NCBI GenBank assembly: GCA_009823505.1
Contig: VZQC01004530.1
Location: 1,747,038-1,811,037, forward strand
Direction of reading: 5' to 3'
Length of the DNA stretch: 64,000 nt
Origin: Rhizomys pruinosus
Taxonomy: Eukaryota > Chordata > Mammalia > Rodentia > Spalacidae
This document shows positions 13,845 through 26,920 of the stretch, piece after piece. The notes beneath the pieces were generated by a model. The model was not told the origin of the DNA and made no database searches. It saw only the letters and a program-made list of their open reading frames with translations. The position numbers were made by a program, and so were the translations under genes. Within the stretch, counting starts at the first letter, position 1. Every line of letters starts with the position of its first letter.

Positions 13845-14251
13845 TGTGCTGGATATCTTTAGTGTCAACTTGACACACCTGGGTTGAGGGAGCCTCAGTT
13901 GGGGAATTGGCTCCATTGGATTGGCCTGTGGCCACGTCTGTGGAGTATTGTCTTGATTGTTGGGCAATGTGTGAGGACCCAGCCCACAACGAGTAGTGCC
14001 ACTCTGGGAGGTCGTGTGTATGGTATAAGAAGGTGAGCTGGGCCTGAGCCAGGGGAGCAAGCCAGTGAACAGCATTCCTCCATGGCCTGTGCTTCAGCTC
14101 CTGCCTCCAGGTTCCTGCCCTGAGTTCCTGTCTCAGGCTCCCTAAGTGATAAACTGTGACCCAGGAGATGTAAGCTGAATAAACCCTTTCCTCCCCAGTT
14201 GGTGTCAGTCAATCAGAGTGTTTTGTCACAGCAATGGAAGACAAACTAGGA
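13845..14251 (+). mobile_element. ERVL-class LTR-like rodent repeat
   Basis: A 407-bp insertion beginning TGTGCTGGATATC and containing GTGTCAACTTGACAC near 13862, a motif also found in the LTR at 17601-18193. It has an AATAAA poly(A) signal near 14178 and ends with the CAGCAATGGAAGACAAACTAG-type tail of a common rodent interspersed repeat. Two 87- and 105-codon minus-strand frames are by-products of its GC-rich middle. The exact subfamily is not named here. Confidence 0.6.
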
Positions 14252-14476
14252 CGTCATCCATATTCTGACAACCTGAGTGTGACCTCATCTCTACTATGGC
14301 CTGATACATAAAATGACCTCTTCTCTAATGTTACATCGTCTTTACTGTGACTTCATTCTCACAATGGCCTCATCCTTAGTGTGACATATTCCCTATTGTG
14401 ACCTCATATCTATAGTTACTTCATCCATAATGAGAATTCATCATTTGTGGTTCCTGAATGCTAATATGACCATATT
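14252..14476 (-). repeat. 17-bp minisatellite, block 6
   Basis: Short array segment in the TGACCTCA sense between the LTR-like element and the next B2. Confidence 0.82.
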
Positions 14477-14490
14477 CTTACTGTAATTTC

Positions 14491-14721
14491 TTTTTTTTAA
14501 ATTTTTTTAATTTTATTTTTTATGTGTATGGATGTACTGTCTGCATGTAGGTTTGTGCACCCATGTCGTGCAATGCCACGGAGGTCAGAAGAGGGTGTCA
14601 GATTCCCCTGGAACTGGAGTTAAAGATGGTTTTTAGCCACCATGTGGGTGCTGGGGATCGAACGCGGGTCCTCTAAAAGAGCAGTCGTTGCTCTTAACCA
14701 CTAGGCCATCTCTCCAGCCCC
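14491..14721 (-). mobile_element. B2 SINE with perfect target duplication
   Basis: Minus-strand B2 with its T-rich tail at 14491-14525 and head ending TCTCCAGCCCC at 14721. The 14-bp CTTACTGTAATTTC is repeated exactly at 14477-14490 and 14722-14735, which fixes the borders. Confidence 0.95.
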
Positions 14722-14735
14722 CTTACTGTAATTTC

Positions 14736-15654
14736 ATATCATTTGCGAACTCATTCCTACTCTGACATTACCCTTACTTTGTCATCATATATGCTCTGAT
14801 GTCATTCCTACAGAGACATCATTTTTCTTTGACATCATACTTACTGTAACCTCATTTGTACAGTGTCCTCAATCCTACCGTGACCTCATATCTATTACGA
14901 CCTAATTTCTACTGTGATATAATTTTTACTGAGACCTCATTCCTACAATGACATCATAGCTACTGTGACCACATGCTAAATTGACCTCATCTCCATTGTG
15001 ACTTCTTTGGTAAGGAGAACTCATCCATAGTGTGAAATCAACCCTATTATTATCTCATCCCTACTGTTAACTCATACCTATTGTGACCTCATTCTTACTG
15101 TCATATCTTCCTTTTTGTGACACCATTTTTAGTTTGATTTTGTTACTATAGTTATGTCCTCCATAATGTGGCTTCATATCTAATATGATCTCATCCATAC
15201 TGTGACATAAATATTGTGAAATCATGCTTATTTTGCCATCTATCCTACAGTGGCCTCACCCCTATTCTGACATCATTTCTACTCTGACCTCATATTGAAT
15301 ACGACCTCATACTTACAGTGACATCATCCTTATTGTGACCTCATTCCTATAATGACCTCATTCCTACTGTGAACTGACATCTGTTTTGACCTCATTTCTG
15401 CTGTGACATCATTTTTATTTTGACATCAACCTTACTGTGACATCATTCCTATGTTACAACATCTTTACTGTGACCTCATTCTACCATGACCTCATCCCTA
15501 CTCTGATGAAATATTGAAGATGACCTCATTCCTACTGTGACATCATCCTAAAGATGATGTTATAAACCCTACTATGAATTAATCCCTACTGTGACCTCAT
15601 ATCTATTGTGTCCTCATTCCTGCTGTGACATCATCCTTATTGTGATGTCATCTT
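14736..15654 (-). repeat. 17-bp minisatellite, block 7
   Basis: Array in the TGACCTCA sense, ending at a block of retroposed mRNA-like sequence. Beyond that block the array resumes in the opposite sense. Confidence 0.87.
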
Positions 15655-16936
<1,282 letters not shown>

Positions 16937-16937
16937 A

Positions 16938-17600
16938 ATAGATATGAGGTCAGAGTAGGGAGGAGATCAGTGTAAGAATGAGGTCACAGTACATATGATG
17001 TCAGAGTAAGGATGATTTCACAAAAGGAATGATGTCGTATTAGATATGAAGTCAGAGTAGAGATGATGCCCTGGTAAGAATAAGGTCACAGTAAGGATGA
17101 TATCGCATTAAGGATGATGTCATAAGAGGAATGAAGTCATATTACATATGAGCTCACAGTAGGTATGATGTGACTGTAAGAATTAGGTCACAGTAAAGAT
17201 GATGTCACAGTAAGGATGATACTACATTAGGAATGAGGTCACAGTATGTATGAGGTTATATTAGGTTTGCAGTCACACTACATATGGGTTCTCTCTACAG
17301 ATAAAGACATAATATAAATGAGGTCACAGAAGGAATGAAGTCACAGTAGGGATGCTGTCATAGTATGGATGATGTCACAATAGGAATGAGGTCATATCAG
17401 GTAAGTGGTAAGATTAGTAATATGGTCACCTTAGGAAGAAGGTCAGAGTACAGATGATATCACAGTAGGAATGAGGTCAAATTAGGGATGAGGTCATAGT
17501 GGTGATGAGGTCAAACTATGGCTGAGGTAATAGTAGGAATAAGTTACTGGTATGGGTGAGGTCACAGTAGGGATAAGGTCACAGAGGGGATGACATAATA
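16938..17600 (+). repeat. 17-bp minisatellite, block 8
   Basis: The array resumes here in the GAGGTCA sense, opposite to the block before the zinc-finger insertion, and stops at an ERVL LTR. Confidence 0.87.
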
Positions 17601-18193
17601 TAATAGAGTTCTACAAAGAAAAAGTCAATAGAATGAAATTATATCTATATATCTCTATCTCTATATCATCTATAAGTATATCTATATCTATATTTACATC
17701 TATACCTAATATATCGATCTATGGATCTATTGATCTGCCTATCTAGATTTATTGATTTTTCTCATGGGATATAGTTCAAGTAGTCCAAAAATAGCCATGC
17801 AGCAAAGGCAAGGCCAAGAATCCAGCCAGTTGCTCAGTCCACAAGGCTGGATAACTCAGTAGTACCAATGCAGTGCTGAAGGTCCAATGAATACCAGGAG
17901 ATCTGCCTGTCTCAGTCTAAGCAGGTATCCAAAGAGTTGATCACATCTGCAAGACAAACACCAGTGAGAGAGAAGGCAAGCAACAAAAAAAAACAAAATA
18001 AATAAATAAAATAAAAGGGAATCAGCTCCCTTCTCTCATGGTCTTTTATACCTGCTACCAGGAGAAGGTAACACCCATATTTAGGGTGGGCCATCTTGCT
18101 TGAGATAATCCATTCTGAAGATCTCTTTCTCATATTTTTTCAACCCAAATCCATTTAAGTTGACACCCAGGATTAACAGGATTAACCATCACA
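17601..18193 (-). mobile_element. ERVL-class LTR (MLT2-like), 3' LTR of the adjacent relic
   Basis: On the minus strand it starts TGTGATGGTTAATCC and carries GGTGTCAACTT, the usual start of ERVL/MLT2-type LTRs. A TATA-like GGTATAAAAGACC lies near 18045. Tracts of TATC/TATA at 17640-17730 sit near its 3' end. It lies directly downstream of the dUTPase region, as expected for ERVL, which lacks env. Confidence 0.75.
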
Positions 18194-18839
18194 AGTCCAT
18201 GCCTTGTCAACTTGACACCCAATAGCCTCTCCTTATGTTATGCTTAAATGTCACATGGAAACAATGTTGAGGTCATAGTTCCACCTAACACGATATAAGT
18301 GCCCCATGTGCAATCACAAAGCAGTATATCTTAGAGTAGGTGGTAATGTCCTTGAGGAATACTTAGTCCTTCAGTATCTAATGACCTAAATATGACAACA
18401 CTTAACACTCTATCTCATTGTACATCAAAGGGAGCCAAAGAATGATCTGAAACAAAAAGAGTATATATCTATATTATTACTATATCTATCCTATATTATA
18501 TACTATATCTATATATATTCTTAACCAAATAGGGCAAAAGCTCATATCTATAACAACCCACATTTCTGCAACTGATCCCATGGACTCAGTTGAAATTTAT
18601 GACTACCTTCCTCTACTACTGATTCTGTATTTCTTCCACCATCAGCAAGCATCTTTGCAGGTCTTGGCTCTTTTCCTGGAGGAGTGACCCACACCTTTAT
18701 CCCTGAATAGTATGGGCCATTTATTATTCTATCCAGCTGGGTTGTTAGAGTTTCACATAGACCTTAATCACAGGATATTATAGCACCAGAAAGCACCCTA
18801 CAGCATCTCCTGCCTTCCAGATATAATCCTCTTTGTCAC

Positions 18840-19121
18840 CATTGTGGAGAAAAGTCCAATTTCCCCCTGGTAGTCTGCATCAATGACTCCTCCTCCCATT
18901 GTTATCCCTTTCTTAGCCTGTTGGCTTTAGGACAGTAGAAGCCCAAAGTGGCAAGGGGGAAGTCTTGGCATCCAGTTCAATGGAATGTTTGCTGTGTCTC
19001 CTGGCAGAAGCACCCCCTTCTTTGGAATCAAAACTTCTAGACCAGCAGAATGCAAGGTCGTGGGTAAAGGAAGCAAATATTTTTCTACTGGGTCACTAGG
19101 GGTAATAGTTAGTGGAATCAC
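18840..19121 (-). pseudogene. ERVL dUTPase fragment
   Basis: An open stretch of 64 codons (18927-19121) starts MIPLTITPSDP and contains HSAGLEVLIP and GDTANIPLNW, followed by a glycine-containing HFGLLLS segment. These correspond to the N-terminal half of a trimeric dUTPase, the enzyme that removes dUTP during reverse transcription. The frame then breaks and the remaining motifs cannot be followed intact. The usual enzyme is about twice this length, so this is inactive. It lies just downstream of the integrase piece. Confidence 0.8.
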
Positions 19122-19124
19122 TCC

Positions 19125-19660
19125 TTATTCCACCCCTTGGTTCATGGACCCATGAATTCTGGCTATAGAAGGAACAGTACCATATATTGGGCAATCATTC
19201 AATGCATATACTGCCTCCTGGAAAACCTTGCCCCAGCCCCCCAGGGTATTGTTACCAATTGGCCACTGTAACTCTGTCTTCAATAGGCCATTCCAACATT
19301 CTATCAAGCCAGCTACTTCTGGGTGGTGGGAAACAGAGTAAGACCAATGGATACCATGACCATAGGCCCACTGTTACAAATCTTTGTGAAATGAGTTCCC
19401 TGGTCAGAAGCTATGCTGTAAGGAATACCATGTTGGTGGATAAGGCATTCTGTAAGCCACTGAATGGTAGTTTTTGCAGAAGCATCACATGCAGGAAAGG
19501 CAAACCCATAACCAGAATAAGTATCTATTCCTGTAAGGACAAAGTGCTGTCCCTACCATGATGGAAGTGGTCCATTGTAGACAATCTGCCACTGCACTGA
19601 TGGCTGGTCACCCAGGGGACTAGTGCCATATTGGGGCTCAATGTTAGTCTCTGCTGTTGG
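19125..19660 (-). pseudogene. pol: ERVL pol integrase fragment
   Basis: Two open pieces on the minus strand. The upstream part (from about 19660) reads GDQPSVQWQIVYNGPLPSW, which matches the start of an integrase core, where an aspartate of the catalytic triad would be expected; here the residue is N rather than D in VYNGPLP. The downstream part (19125-19307) contains ECWNGLLKTEL, around the catalytic glutamate, then a QEAVYALNDCPIYGT segment. Integrase would insert the viral DNA into the host. Frameshifts separate the parts. A 124-codon plus-strand frame over the same bases is a shadow. Confidence 0.82.
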
Positions 19661-19663
19661 CAT

Positions 19664-20462
19664 ATCTGGCAGCCATATGCCTGTATATCCCAAATCTAAT
19701 TGGCTATTGGCTCTCTCCTTGGAGGAATAACCCACGGCTGGTGCCACAAGCTTACATCCTCTAATGGTTAGGAGACGTTATAAGCCACAGTAAGACCCTG
19801 TCATATTTAACAGAAAAAATTTAATTCATGGATTAACATACCATCCAAACATCTGTGTCTATACCAAAGTAACCTACGATAACAATTAGTACTGTTTAAA
19901 TACCTATATATCTAATTGCTTGTGCTTCATTAGTAGGATCGAAAGGTTATTCCTGGACAAACTATCAGCCCATGAAAGGAAACAGCCATAATTGACCAGA
20001 GTCCAAGACAACAGCTCCAGAAAAAGTAGACTGATTTGCTTCTCATCCACCTGTGCCCCTTTTCTAAGCCTAGGGAACAATCTGCAGAAGAGGGGGCGTG
20101 GTAGAATGTAAGGGCTGTGATTTGGGTGAATGGTGAAACTACAACAATATAGTCTGGACACTCATTGGATCAACTTGATTGAACATACAAGACCCCCCCT
20201 GCTGGATGGTGGGACCCATGGGCTGTGTGTGTTTGAGCACAACTGCTTGCAAATTGGTTTTACATGAAGGATGCTTGTACTCATAAATTATCACTTATTG
20301 TTAAAAATGAAGAAAAAAAACCAGAAGGAAACAGGAAAGTTATGGCAGAATGCATGATCTGGGATGGGGTGGCGTGGGGGAGGGGTGGGGGGAAGGGAAA
20401 GAGAAATATGCCTGGAACTGGAAAATGATCTATGAAATACACAAAGCATTAATAAAAGCATA
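19664..20462 (+). mobile_element. L1 3' UTR fragment
   Basis: Starts at GCCATATGCCTGTATATCCC and runs through the L1 3' UTR to the G-rich tract at 20360-20400 and an AATAAAAGCA end. It shares GGCAGCCAT with the ERVL side at the junction. Closely similar to the 3' UTR of the L1 at 56390-57120 and to 1-520. Confidence 0.82.
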
Positions 20463-20530
20463 ATTCTCCTTATCATATTAATTCTTATTTTTCTGGCCGA
20501 GGTGACGGGTTGTTTGTTAGATCAAGTTTA

Positions 20531-20770
20531 TCAAGTAAGTGTCCAGACTACATTGCTGTAGTTTCACCATTCACCCCAATCACAGCCCTTACATTCTACC
20601 ACGCCCCCTCTTCCGCAGATTGTTCCCTAGGCTTCGGAAAGGGGCACAGGTGGATGAGAAGCAAAACAGTCCAGTCTCTCTGGAGCTGTTGTCTTGGACT
20701 CTGGTCAATTCTGGCTGTTTACTTTCATGGGCTGACAGTTTGTCCAGGAATAACCTTTCGATCCTGCAAA
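20531..20770 (-). mobile_element. Inverted L1 3' UTR fragment
   Basis: Reverse complement of about 19930-20170 with a few substitutions, separated from it by about 360 bases. The pair forms a local inverted repeat. Both strands give the same 80-codon frame (MSRLYCCSF or MSRLHCCSF), an accident of L1 3' UTR sequence. Because the two copies cover the same part of L1, simple twin priming does not explain it. Confidence 0.82.
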
Positions 20771-21593
20771 GTTCATGTTGATTGGTAACTTTAACTGTGG
20801 TATTAAACTCTGATTGACTGTTTTACTTATAAATTACTGTGCAACCCACACCTCGTGGCCACACTCCTCTTGAGTTGAGTGTTGTCTTGGCATCGAAATT
20901 AAATTAAACCCTCCTTTAAAACTCAAAAAAAAATAGATAGATAAATAAAACTAAACTATTTTTATAATGACTTTCCAAGCCCCAAACCACTCTTACCAAG
21001 GACTCATAGAGACATCAACGCTAGTCTCTTTCCTCAGTGCCTGACAAAATTAAAATCTTTCTCTCCATTGTCCCTAAGTTCATGGACTAAACAATCATAA
21101 ACATTTAAAAGTTGCAGCACAGATATGAAATAATACCCAAAGTATTTGTGTGTTGTATATGTGTAACATATTCATATATAAGTGTGCATGTGAACACGCC
21201 TGTGCACACATGGAACCAGAAGCCCGTTATCCTGTATTCTCTATTTCATTCAGTTGAGCCAGAATCTCTATTTTAACCTTTAAACCTGGAGCTAGTCTCT
21301 CTGCCAGCAAGCCTATTACATCCTTCTATCCTGGCCTGCCTCAGCAGTGGAATTGTCAGCACATGGAGGCATATCATTACAAGGATGCTAAGGATTAGAA
21401 TTCACGTCCTAATTATTGCACAGCAAGAACTCTATCTAACTGATCCATTTCCCAGCCTCTATGATGTTTGTTTGTTTGTTTGTTTGTTTTTATTGCTGTT
21501 TTGTTTTATTTGTTTTTTATTTTCAGAAGAATTTTTGAGGAAATTCAGGTGAATTGTGTCAAAGGTCAAACTGGTATAGAAGTTTCTATGGCC
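20771..21593 (+). repeat. Third, partial copy of the 27-32 kb arm sequence
   Basis: Matches 29266-30072 in the same orientation (and 36950-37775 inverted) with several percent differences, including the B4-like SINE and the TTTG microsatellite near 21470. It is cut off at both ends by L1 3' UTR pieces, so it is a duplicated fragment embedded in an L1 mosaic. Confidence 0.85.
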
Positions 21594-21797
21594 ATGTGCC
21601 TGTATATCCCAAATCTAATTGGCTATTGGCTCTCCCCTTGGAGAAATAACCCATGGCTGATGCCACAAGCTTACATCCTCTACAGGTTAGGAGATGTTAT
21701 AAGCCACAGTAAGACCCTGTCATATTTAACAGGGGGGAAAATTGTAATTCATGGATTAACATATCCAAACATGTGTCTATGCTAAAGTAACCTACCA
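21594..21797 (+). mobile_element. L1 3' UTR fragment, first half
   Basis: Begins ATGTGCCTGTATATCCC immediately after the arm-derived copy and ends at CTAAAGTAACCTACC. It represents the part of the L1 3' UTR that precedes the part found inverted at 20531-20770. Confidence 0.8.
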
Positions 21798-22060
21798 TCC
21801 CGTCTTGCAGAGGACCCAAGGTTCGATCCCCGCACCGCACATGGCAGCTAAACCGTCTGAAGCTTACTCAGGGCGGCAATGAGTTGCATGAAAGAACTCC
21901 AGTCCAGGTAGGTAAGTCTGAGACCCTTATATACTGACACTCCTCAGGGCAGTGCAACAATAACGGGTGCACAGACCTTACTGTTGACAGTAACATTCAG
22001 TACACAGACAGATTACAAAAGAAGTAAAATAAATTAAAAAATTATCCACATATCATCCAC
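21798..22060 (+). mobile_element. 5'-truncated, degenerate B2 SINE
   Basis: Recognisable by TCTTGCAGAGGACCCAAGG, CGATCCCCGCACC and the downstream TGCACAGACC...ACAGTAACATTCAGTACAC stretch ending in an A-rich segment. It lacks the first 30-40 bases of a B2 and has internal duplications or insertions. No target duplication was found. Confidence 0.72.
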
Positions 22061-22888
22061 AGACGCAGATTTCCTAGGTGATTTTCTAATGCCTTTTCTG
22101 CCCAATACAGAGCGATCCTGTCAAGCTGTTTCAATCAGTAGAATCAATAGCTGTGACAAGGCCATTACAGTAGGGGCTCAAGAGCCCACCACTAGACTCT
22201 GGTCCAGATATCCAGGCAATACCTTTTTGGGGAAGATGACCTCTTTGTCTTTAATGATTCAGTAGGATGCTTGACAGTAGTTGTGAGAGGTAGTCCACTT
22301 CATGAGTAGCAGCTGGGTTACAATATGTGCTTACAAAAATCTACCCAGACGTTTTTAAAATGTAAATATCATTACTTCAGAATTTCTGAATCAGAAACAA
22401 ATAACTGACCCTAGAATCACAATTGATTCTAAATTCAGTACTGTATAAACTGTGACATTAAAAATGTTATTATTTTATACACAAACTGTCATTTCAATAT
22501 CATATTTCAGGATATACATTTCTTCTTTTTAAATTTATATTATCCTAAAATATGTCTACATATCCTCCATTCATGATATAAGTTTAATAAGTATGACATT
22601 ATAATGGCATATGTTGAATCACATAAGCTGATTGGAGGATGAACTACAAACGGTGAGGAACTCGGACAGGGAACAGACTGAAACAGTAAAATTCCAATTC
22701 CCCAAGAACAATAATCCTGGCTGCTTTGAAAAACATCCCTGAAAAGCAATCAGAAAAGACACCCGGGACAGGGATGGCAAGGTGCATGAACTCGGGTGCG
22801 GTTGGGGGCATGAAAAGGGAGATAGAGTCTAAGATTGAATCAGAAACGATGAATGAAATGCATCAAAACGTAACTAAAAAGTTTAAAA
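22061..22888. other. Unassigned AT-rich sequence
   Basis: About 830 bases between a B2 and an L1. I see no satellite unit, SINE, coding domain or RNA gene. Short open frames here (69 codons on the minus strand at 22540-22749) have no recognisable features. Confidence 0.4.
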
Positions 22889-24054
22889 ACAAAAGAATAA
22901 TATAACAAAAGACCATAAAAAAAATTTAAAAAATTAAAAAAAATTAATTTAAAAAAAAATCTTAATTAACTAAAAAAAAAGATCATTACATGATAAACCA
23001 AGAGTGGAACACCAGAATGTGGGAACACATGAAAAAGACCAAACCTCCTGCATCATAGGAATATGAGAGAAGGAGAAGAAAATGCCAACACAACACTAAC
23101 TATTGACCGGATCTCAACAGATATATGAAAGAAATTTTCCCCAAACGGGAGAAAAGAAAACCCATACAAGCACAAGAAGCAAATAGAACACCAAATAGCA
23201 GTACCAAGAGAGAAACTCCCCATGGCATATAACTGTTTAAACATCAGATGCTCAAAACAAAGACAAATACTAAAGCACAGGAAACCAATCAACAAGGAAT
23301 AAAGAAACCACACACACTATTCCGTCCCTATAGTTCCAGAGAACATCCAATTCGTTAGGTACCGTTAAATCAACCAAACACACGCAAATGTCATTAGACC
23401 AGAAATATCAAGACAAGATATTCTGATCTAGCAAAGTCAAAGCTCTAGGAACCCGAATAACCCTAGCTACAAGACTTTGTAACAAACAACTCCGAATAAT
23501 GATGGAGGAAAATAATTAATAGTTTCATGGAACCGATAAACATAGAAAAAAAAAAACAAAACCTGTGGAGAAATTTAAAAGCAGTCTGAGATAGGAAATT
23601 CATAGCCCTAATTAGGTGCCCACATAAAAAACAAACAAAAAAATTCAACAAAACAAACGAACAACAACAACAAAAAAAAAAATAGAAATGGAACAAATAA
23701 ACCATCTAATAACTGCAGCTAAAACACGTGTAGAGGCAAACAACAAATGACCCCTAAAACCCAAAAGACAGGAGAAATAACTAAATCAAGCAGAAATCAA
23801 TGAAACAGGAAACAAGAAAAATAACACATAGAATCAACACGAATCGCCAAAATGCTGTTCTTTGAAAGATAAACAAAATAGACAGACCTCTATCGCAGTT
23901 AACAAAAAAAAGAACAACTCCAAACACAGTAATTCTGATAAAGGGGAAACATCAACTCACAACAGACAAAGTAAAGATCCACAATCATAGTGAAATACTT
24001 CAAAAACCATATCTCCACGTAATTTAAAAACCAAGAGAGAAATGGGACGAATAT

Positions 24055-24309
24055 TTGAAATCCTGGGAAATCAACAAAAGCTTACCAGAAGAGATTGACA
24101 GTTTAAACAGACCCCATATATTTCAGGAAATTGAGGATGTAAAAAAAAAAAAGAAAAACCCCAACAAAAAAAAAAAAAGCCCCGGCCCAGATGGATTCAT
24201 CTGCAGAATTATCAGTAAAACATTTAAAGAGTCTAAAAACCGTATACTACTTCAATCTGTTCAGCAGGATACAAACAAAGGTAATTTACTCCCAAATTAT
24301 CTATTATAG
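24055..24309 (+). pseudogene. ORF2: L1 ORF2 reverse-transcriptase piece
   Basis: 84-codon open stretch in the decayed L1. It contains IDSLNRPHIFQEIEDV and SPGPDGFICRI, the segment leading into the reverse transcriptase domain of L1 ORF2. The polymerase active-site region lies further on in other frames. It includes a run of lysines from A-rich expansion (24140-24180). Confidence 0.8.
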
Positions 24310-26660
24310 AAACTAGCAAATCGTCACTAATACCAAAATCAGGCAAATGATCAACCACAAAAAAAGACTATAGACCACCTCACTTACATGAACATGAGAA
24401 TGCAAAAATCTCAAATAATACTTACAAATCGCATACAGAACCCATCAATGAAGATCATCTCATCATGACAATTTGGATTCATACCAGAGATGCAGGTATG
24501 ATTCAACATGCATAAGTGGGCAAAAACATAACATCACATAAATGGACTGAAAGATAAAAACCACAACATCATCTCAATTGATGCAGAAAAAAAGCCTTAT
24601 GACAAGATCGAACATCCCTTCATATTTTAAAGTCCTAGATGGAATCAGACTGAAGGGAACTTCCTCCCAGGATCTAAGCCTATATAGCAAACCCACTGCC
24701 AACATCATCCTAAATGGAGGAAAATTGGAACCAGTTCCCTTAAAGCCAGAACCATGGCAAGGCTGTCCTATCACCCACTCTCTTTTAATATAGTACTTAA
24801 ACAGCTGCTAAGCAATAAGACATAAAGAAGGAAATTAAAGGAGTAAACTAAGTGGAAAAGAAGAAGGTTAACCTATCTCTTTTTGCAATGATAATGTAGT
24901 TTACATTACCTAGGGATACAAAAACAATCCACCAGAAAACAGTCGTAGAAATGATTAAGAGGTTCAGTAAGTGCGGATAGAAATTAAAGCTGGAAAACAT
25001 TGAGCCTTTCTGTTACACCAACATACCAAAGTGGAGAAGGAATATAAGAAGAGACCCTTGCACTTACAATAGTCTCAAAAAGAATAAAATACCTGGGGAA
25101 CAAAACCTAAACCAAAGATACCAATGATTCTACAGATAAATCTATAACCACTGAAGAAAGAATTTGAAATGACTTCAAAAGTGGTAAGAACTCTCAATTG
25201 CGCATAGGATTGGAAAAATTAAATATAGTAAAAAGTCCATTTTACCCCAAAATTTATATACAGATTCATGACGATTAACCTAATCAAAATCCCCAGGAGC
25301 TTCTTCACAGACGTGGAAAAAATCCTTAATTTATATGGGAAAAACAAAAGACCCCCCACAACAGATATCTAAAGCAATCCTTAGTGAAAAATACAATACA
25401 GGGGGATGGCTCTACAAGACATCATGCATATTAAGGGCAAAGTCATAAAAACGAACCTGGTACGGCACAAAAACAGACCTATTGGTACAATGGAAAAAAG
25501 TGAAGATACAAACTTGAGCTCATACAATTCCAGCCAAGCTCATATTGACAAAGGGGCAAAAAACCCGCAGTGGAGGAAGAGACAAATCTTTAGCAAATGG
25601 TGCTGGCAAAACATCATTCACATGTGTAAGATGAACAAATTTAAACTTACCTCTCACCTCTGTACAAAACCAACTTCAGTGGATCAAAATCTCAATGTAA
25701 AAAGCCAGAACCCCTGAGTGAATAGAAGAAAAGAGTTGAACAACTACAAGACATAGGTGGAGGAAAAGGCTTTCTAAATCAGACATAGATGCACAGGATG
25801 ATAAGGTCAACAGTCAACAATGGGACCTCATCAATCTCAAAATTTTCTGTAGCGTGAAGAAACAATCAAGGAAGGGAAGAGAAACCAAACAGAGGGGAGG
25901 AAATTTCACATGATCATCTAACAGAGCATAGTAAGTCAAGTATAATAGAATAATCACAAAACAAAGAAGTTAAAACAATGACCCTAATAATGTCAAAGGG
26001 AGTGAAAGAGCTGAAAAAGAGGACATTCACACAGTGAGGAATTAAGATTGGATGAGAAACATCTTAAAAAGGTGTTTCACACGTCATTAATAATTAGGAA
26101 ATGCAATTAAATCCACTCTCAGATTATCATCTCACTCCAAGATAGACTGAGCTATAGTCAAATGAACACAAAAGACACCAAATGCTGGAGAGGTTTGGGG
26201 CGAGGAACACTCATCCAACTGCTGATAGGAATGGTAAACTATACAACTCATTATGGAAAGAGCTGTGATAGACACTTAAAAGAGCTCAAAATGAGACCGA
26301 CCAACCTGACTACAGCCTATACCACGCCTGAGGGTATATTCCCATACGACTCATCCTACTGCAAAGAATGATGCACATCCATGTTTATTGCAGCCTCTTC
26401 ACAGTAGTCGAGAGAGCTGAAGCAACCAGCCAAGTACCCTCAACTGACAGAGTCAAGGACAAAAATGTCGTACATCTACAGAACGGAGTACTACTCAACA
26501 AAAGAAAGAAATTCATGAACTTTGGGCAGGTCAAAATGATGGAACTGTGACCATTATCTAAGTGGAATAACACAGTCCCAGAAACAGACGGTGAATGCTC
26601 TTCCCTATTTGTGGATTCTAACACCAGCTCCCCATTGAAGGGCAAGCTGAACAATATTAC

Positions 26661-26920
26661 TTTTTTTATAATTTTTAAATAGTTTTTTTATTTAATTTTA
26701 TGTATGGTGTATGAATGTACTGCCTTGCATGCAAGTTTGTGCACCGTGCGTGCAATGCCGCGGAGAGGTCAGAGAGGAGGTGTCGGATTCCCTGGAACTG
26801 GAGTTCTCCTGGAACTGGAGTTTCAGAGGGTTCTCAGCCGCAATGTTGGGCTGGGGATAGAACCCGGGTCCTCTGTAAGACGGGTCGGCTCTTAACTTGC
26901 AGTGCCTTCTCTCCAGCCCC
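26661..26920 (-). mobile_element. B2 SINE inserted in the L1
   Basis: Minus-strand B2 with its T-rich tail at 26661-26700 and head ending TCTCCAGCCCC at 26920. The target duplication GAACAATATTACTTTT flanks it (from 26649 and from 26921). It carries a partial internal duplication of CCTGGAACTGGAGTT near 26790-26822, which lengthens it. Confidence 0.94.

Larger units (their letters stand above)
18194..19660 (-). mobile_element. ERVL internal fragment (integrase, dUTPase, 3' end)
   Basis: Minus-strand remnant of an ERVL provirus: the integrase end of pol (19125-19660), a dUTPase (about 18840-19121), then non-coding sequence to the LTR. The order integrase-dUTPase-LTR without env is diagnostic for ERVL. 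Gag, protease and reverse transcriptase are missing because the element is cut at 19660, where it meets an L1 3' UTR. A TATC-rich tract at 18460-18525 lies between dUTPase and LTR. Confidence 0.85.

Noticed and set aside
19187..19561. 124-codon plus-strand frame
   Set aside because: It is the complement of ERVL integrase coding sequence, which is the real signal.
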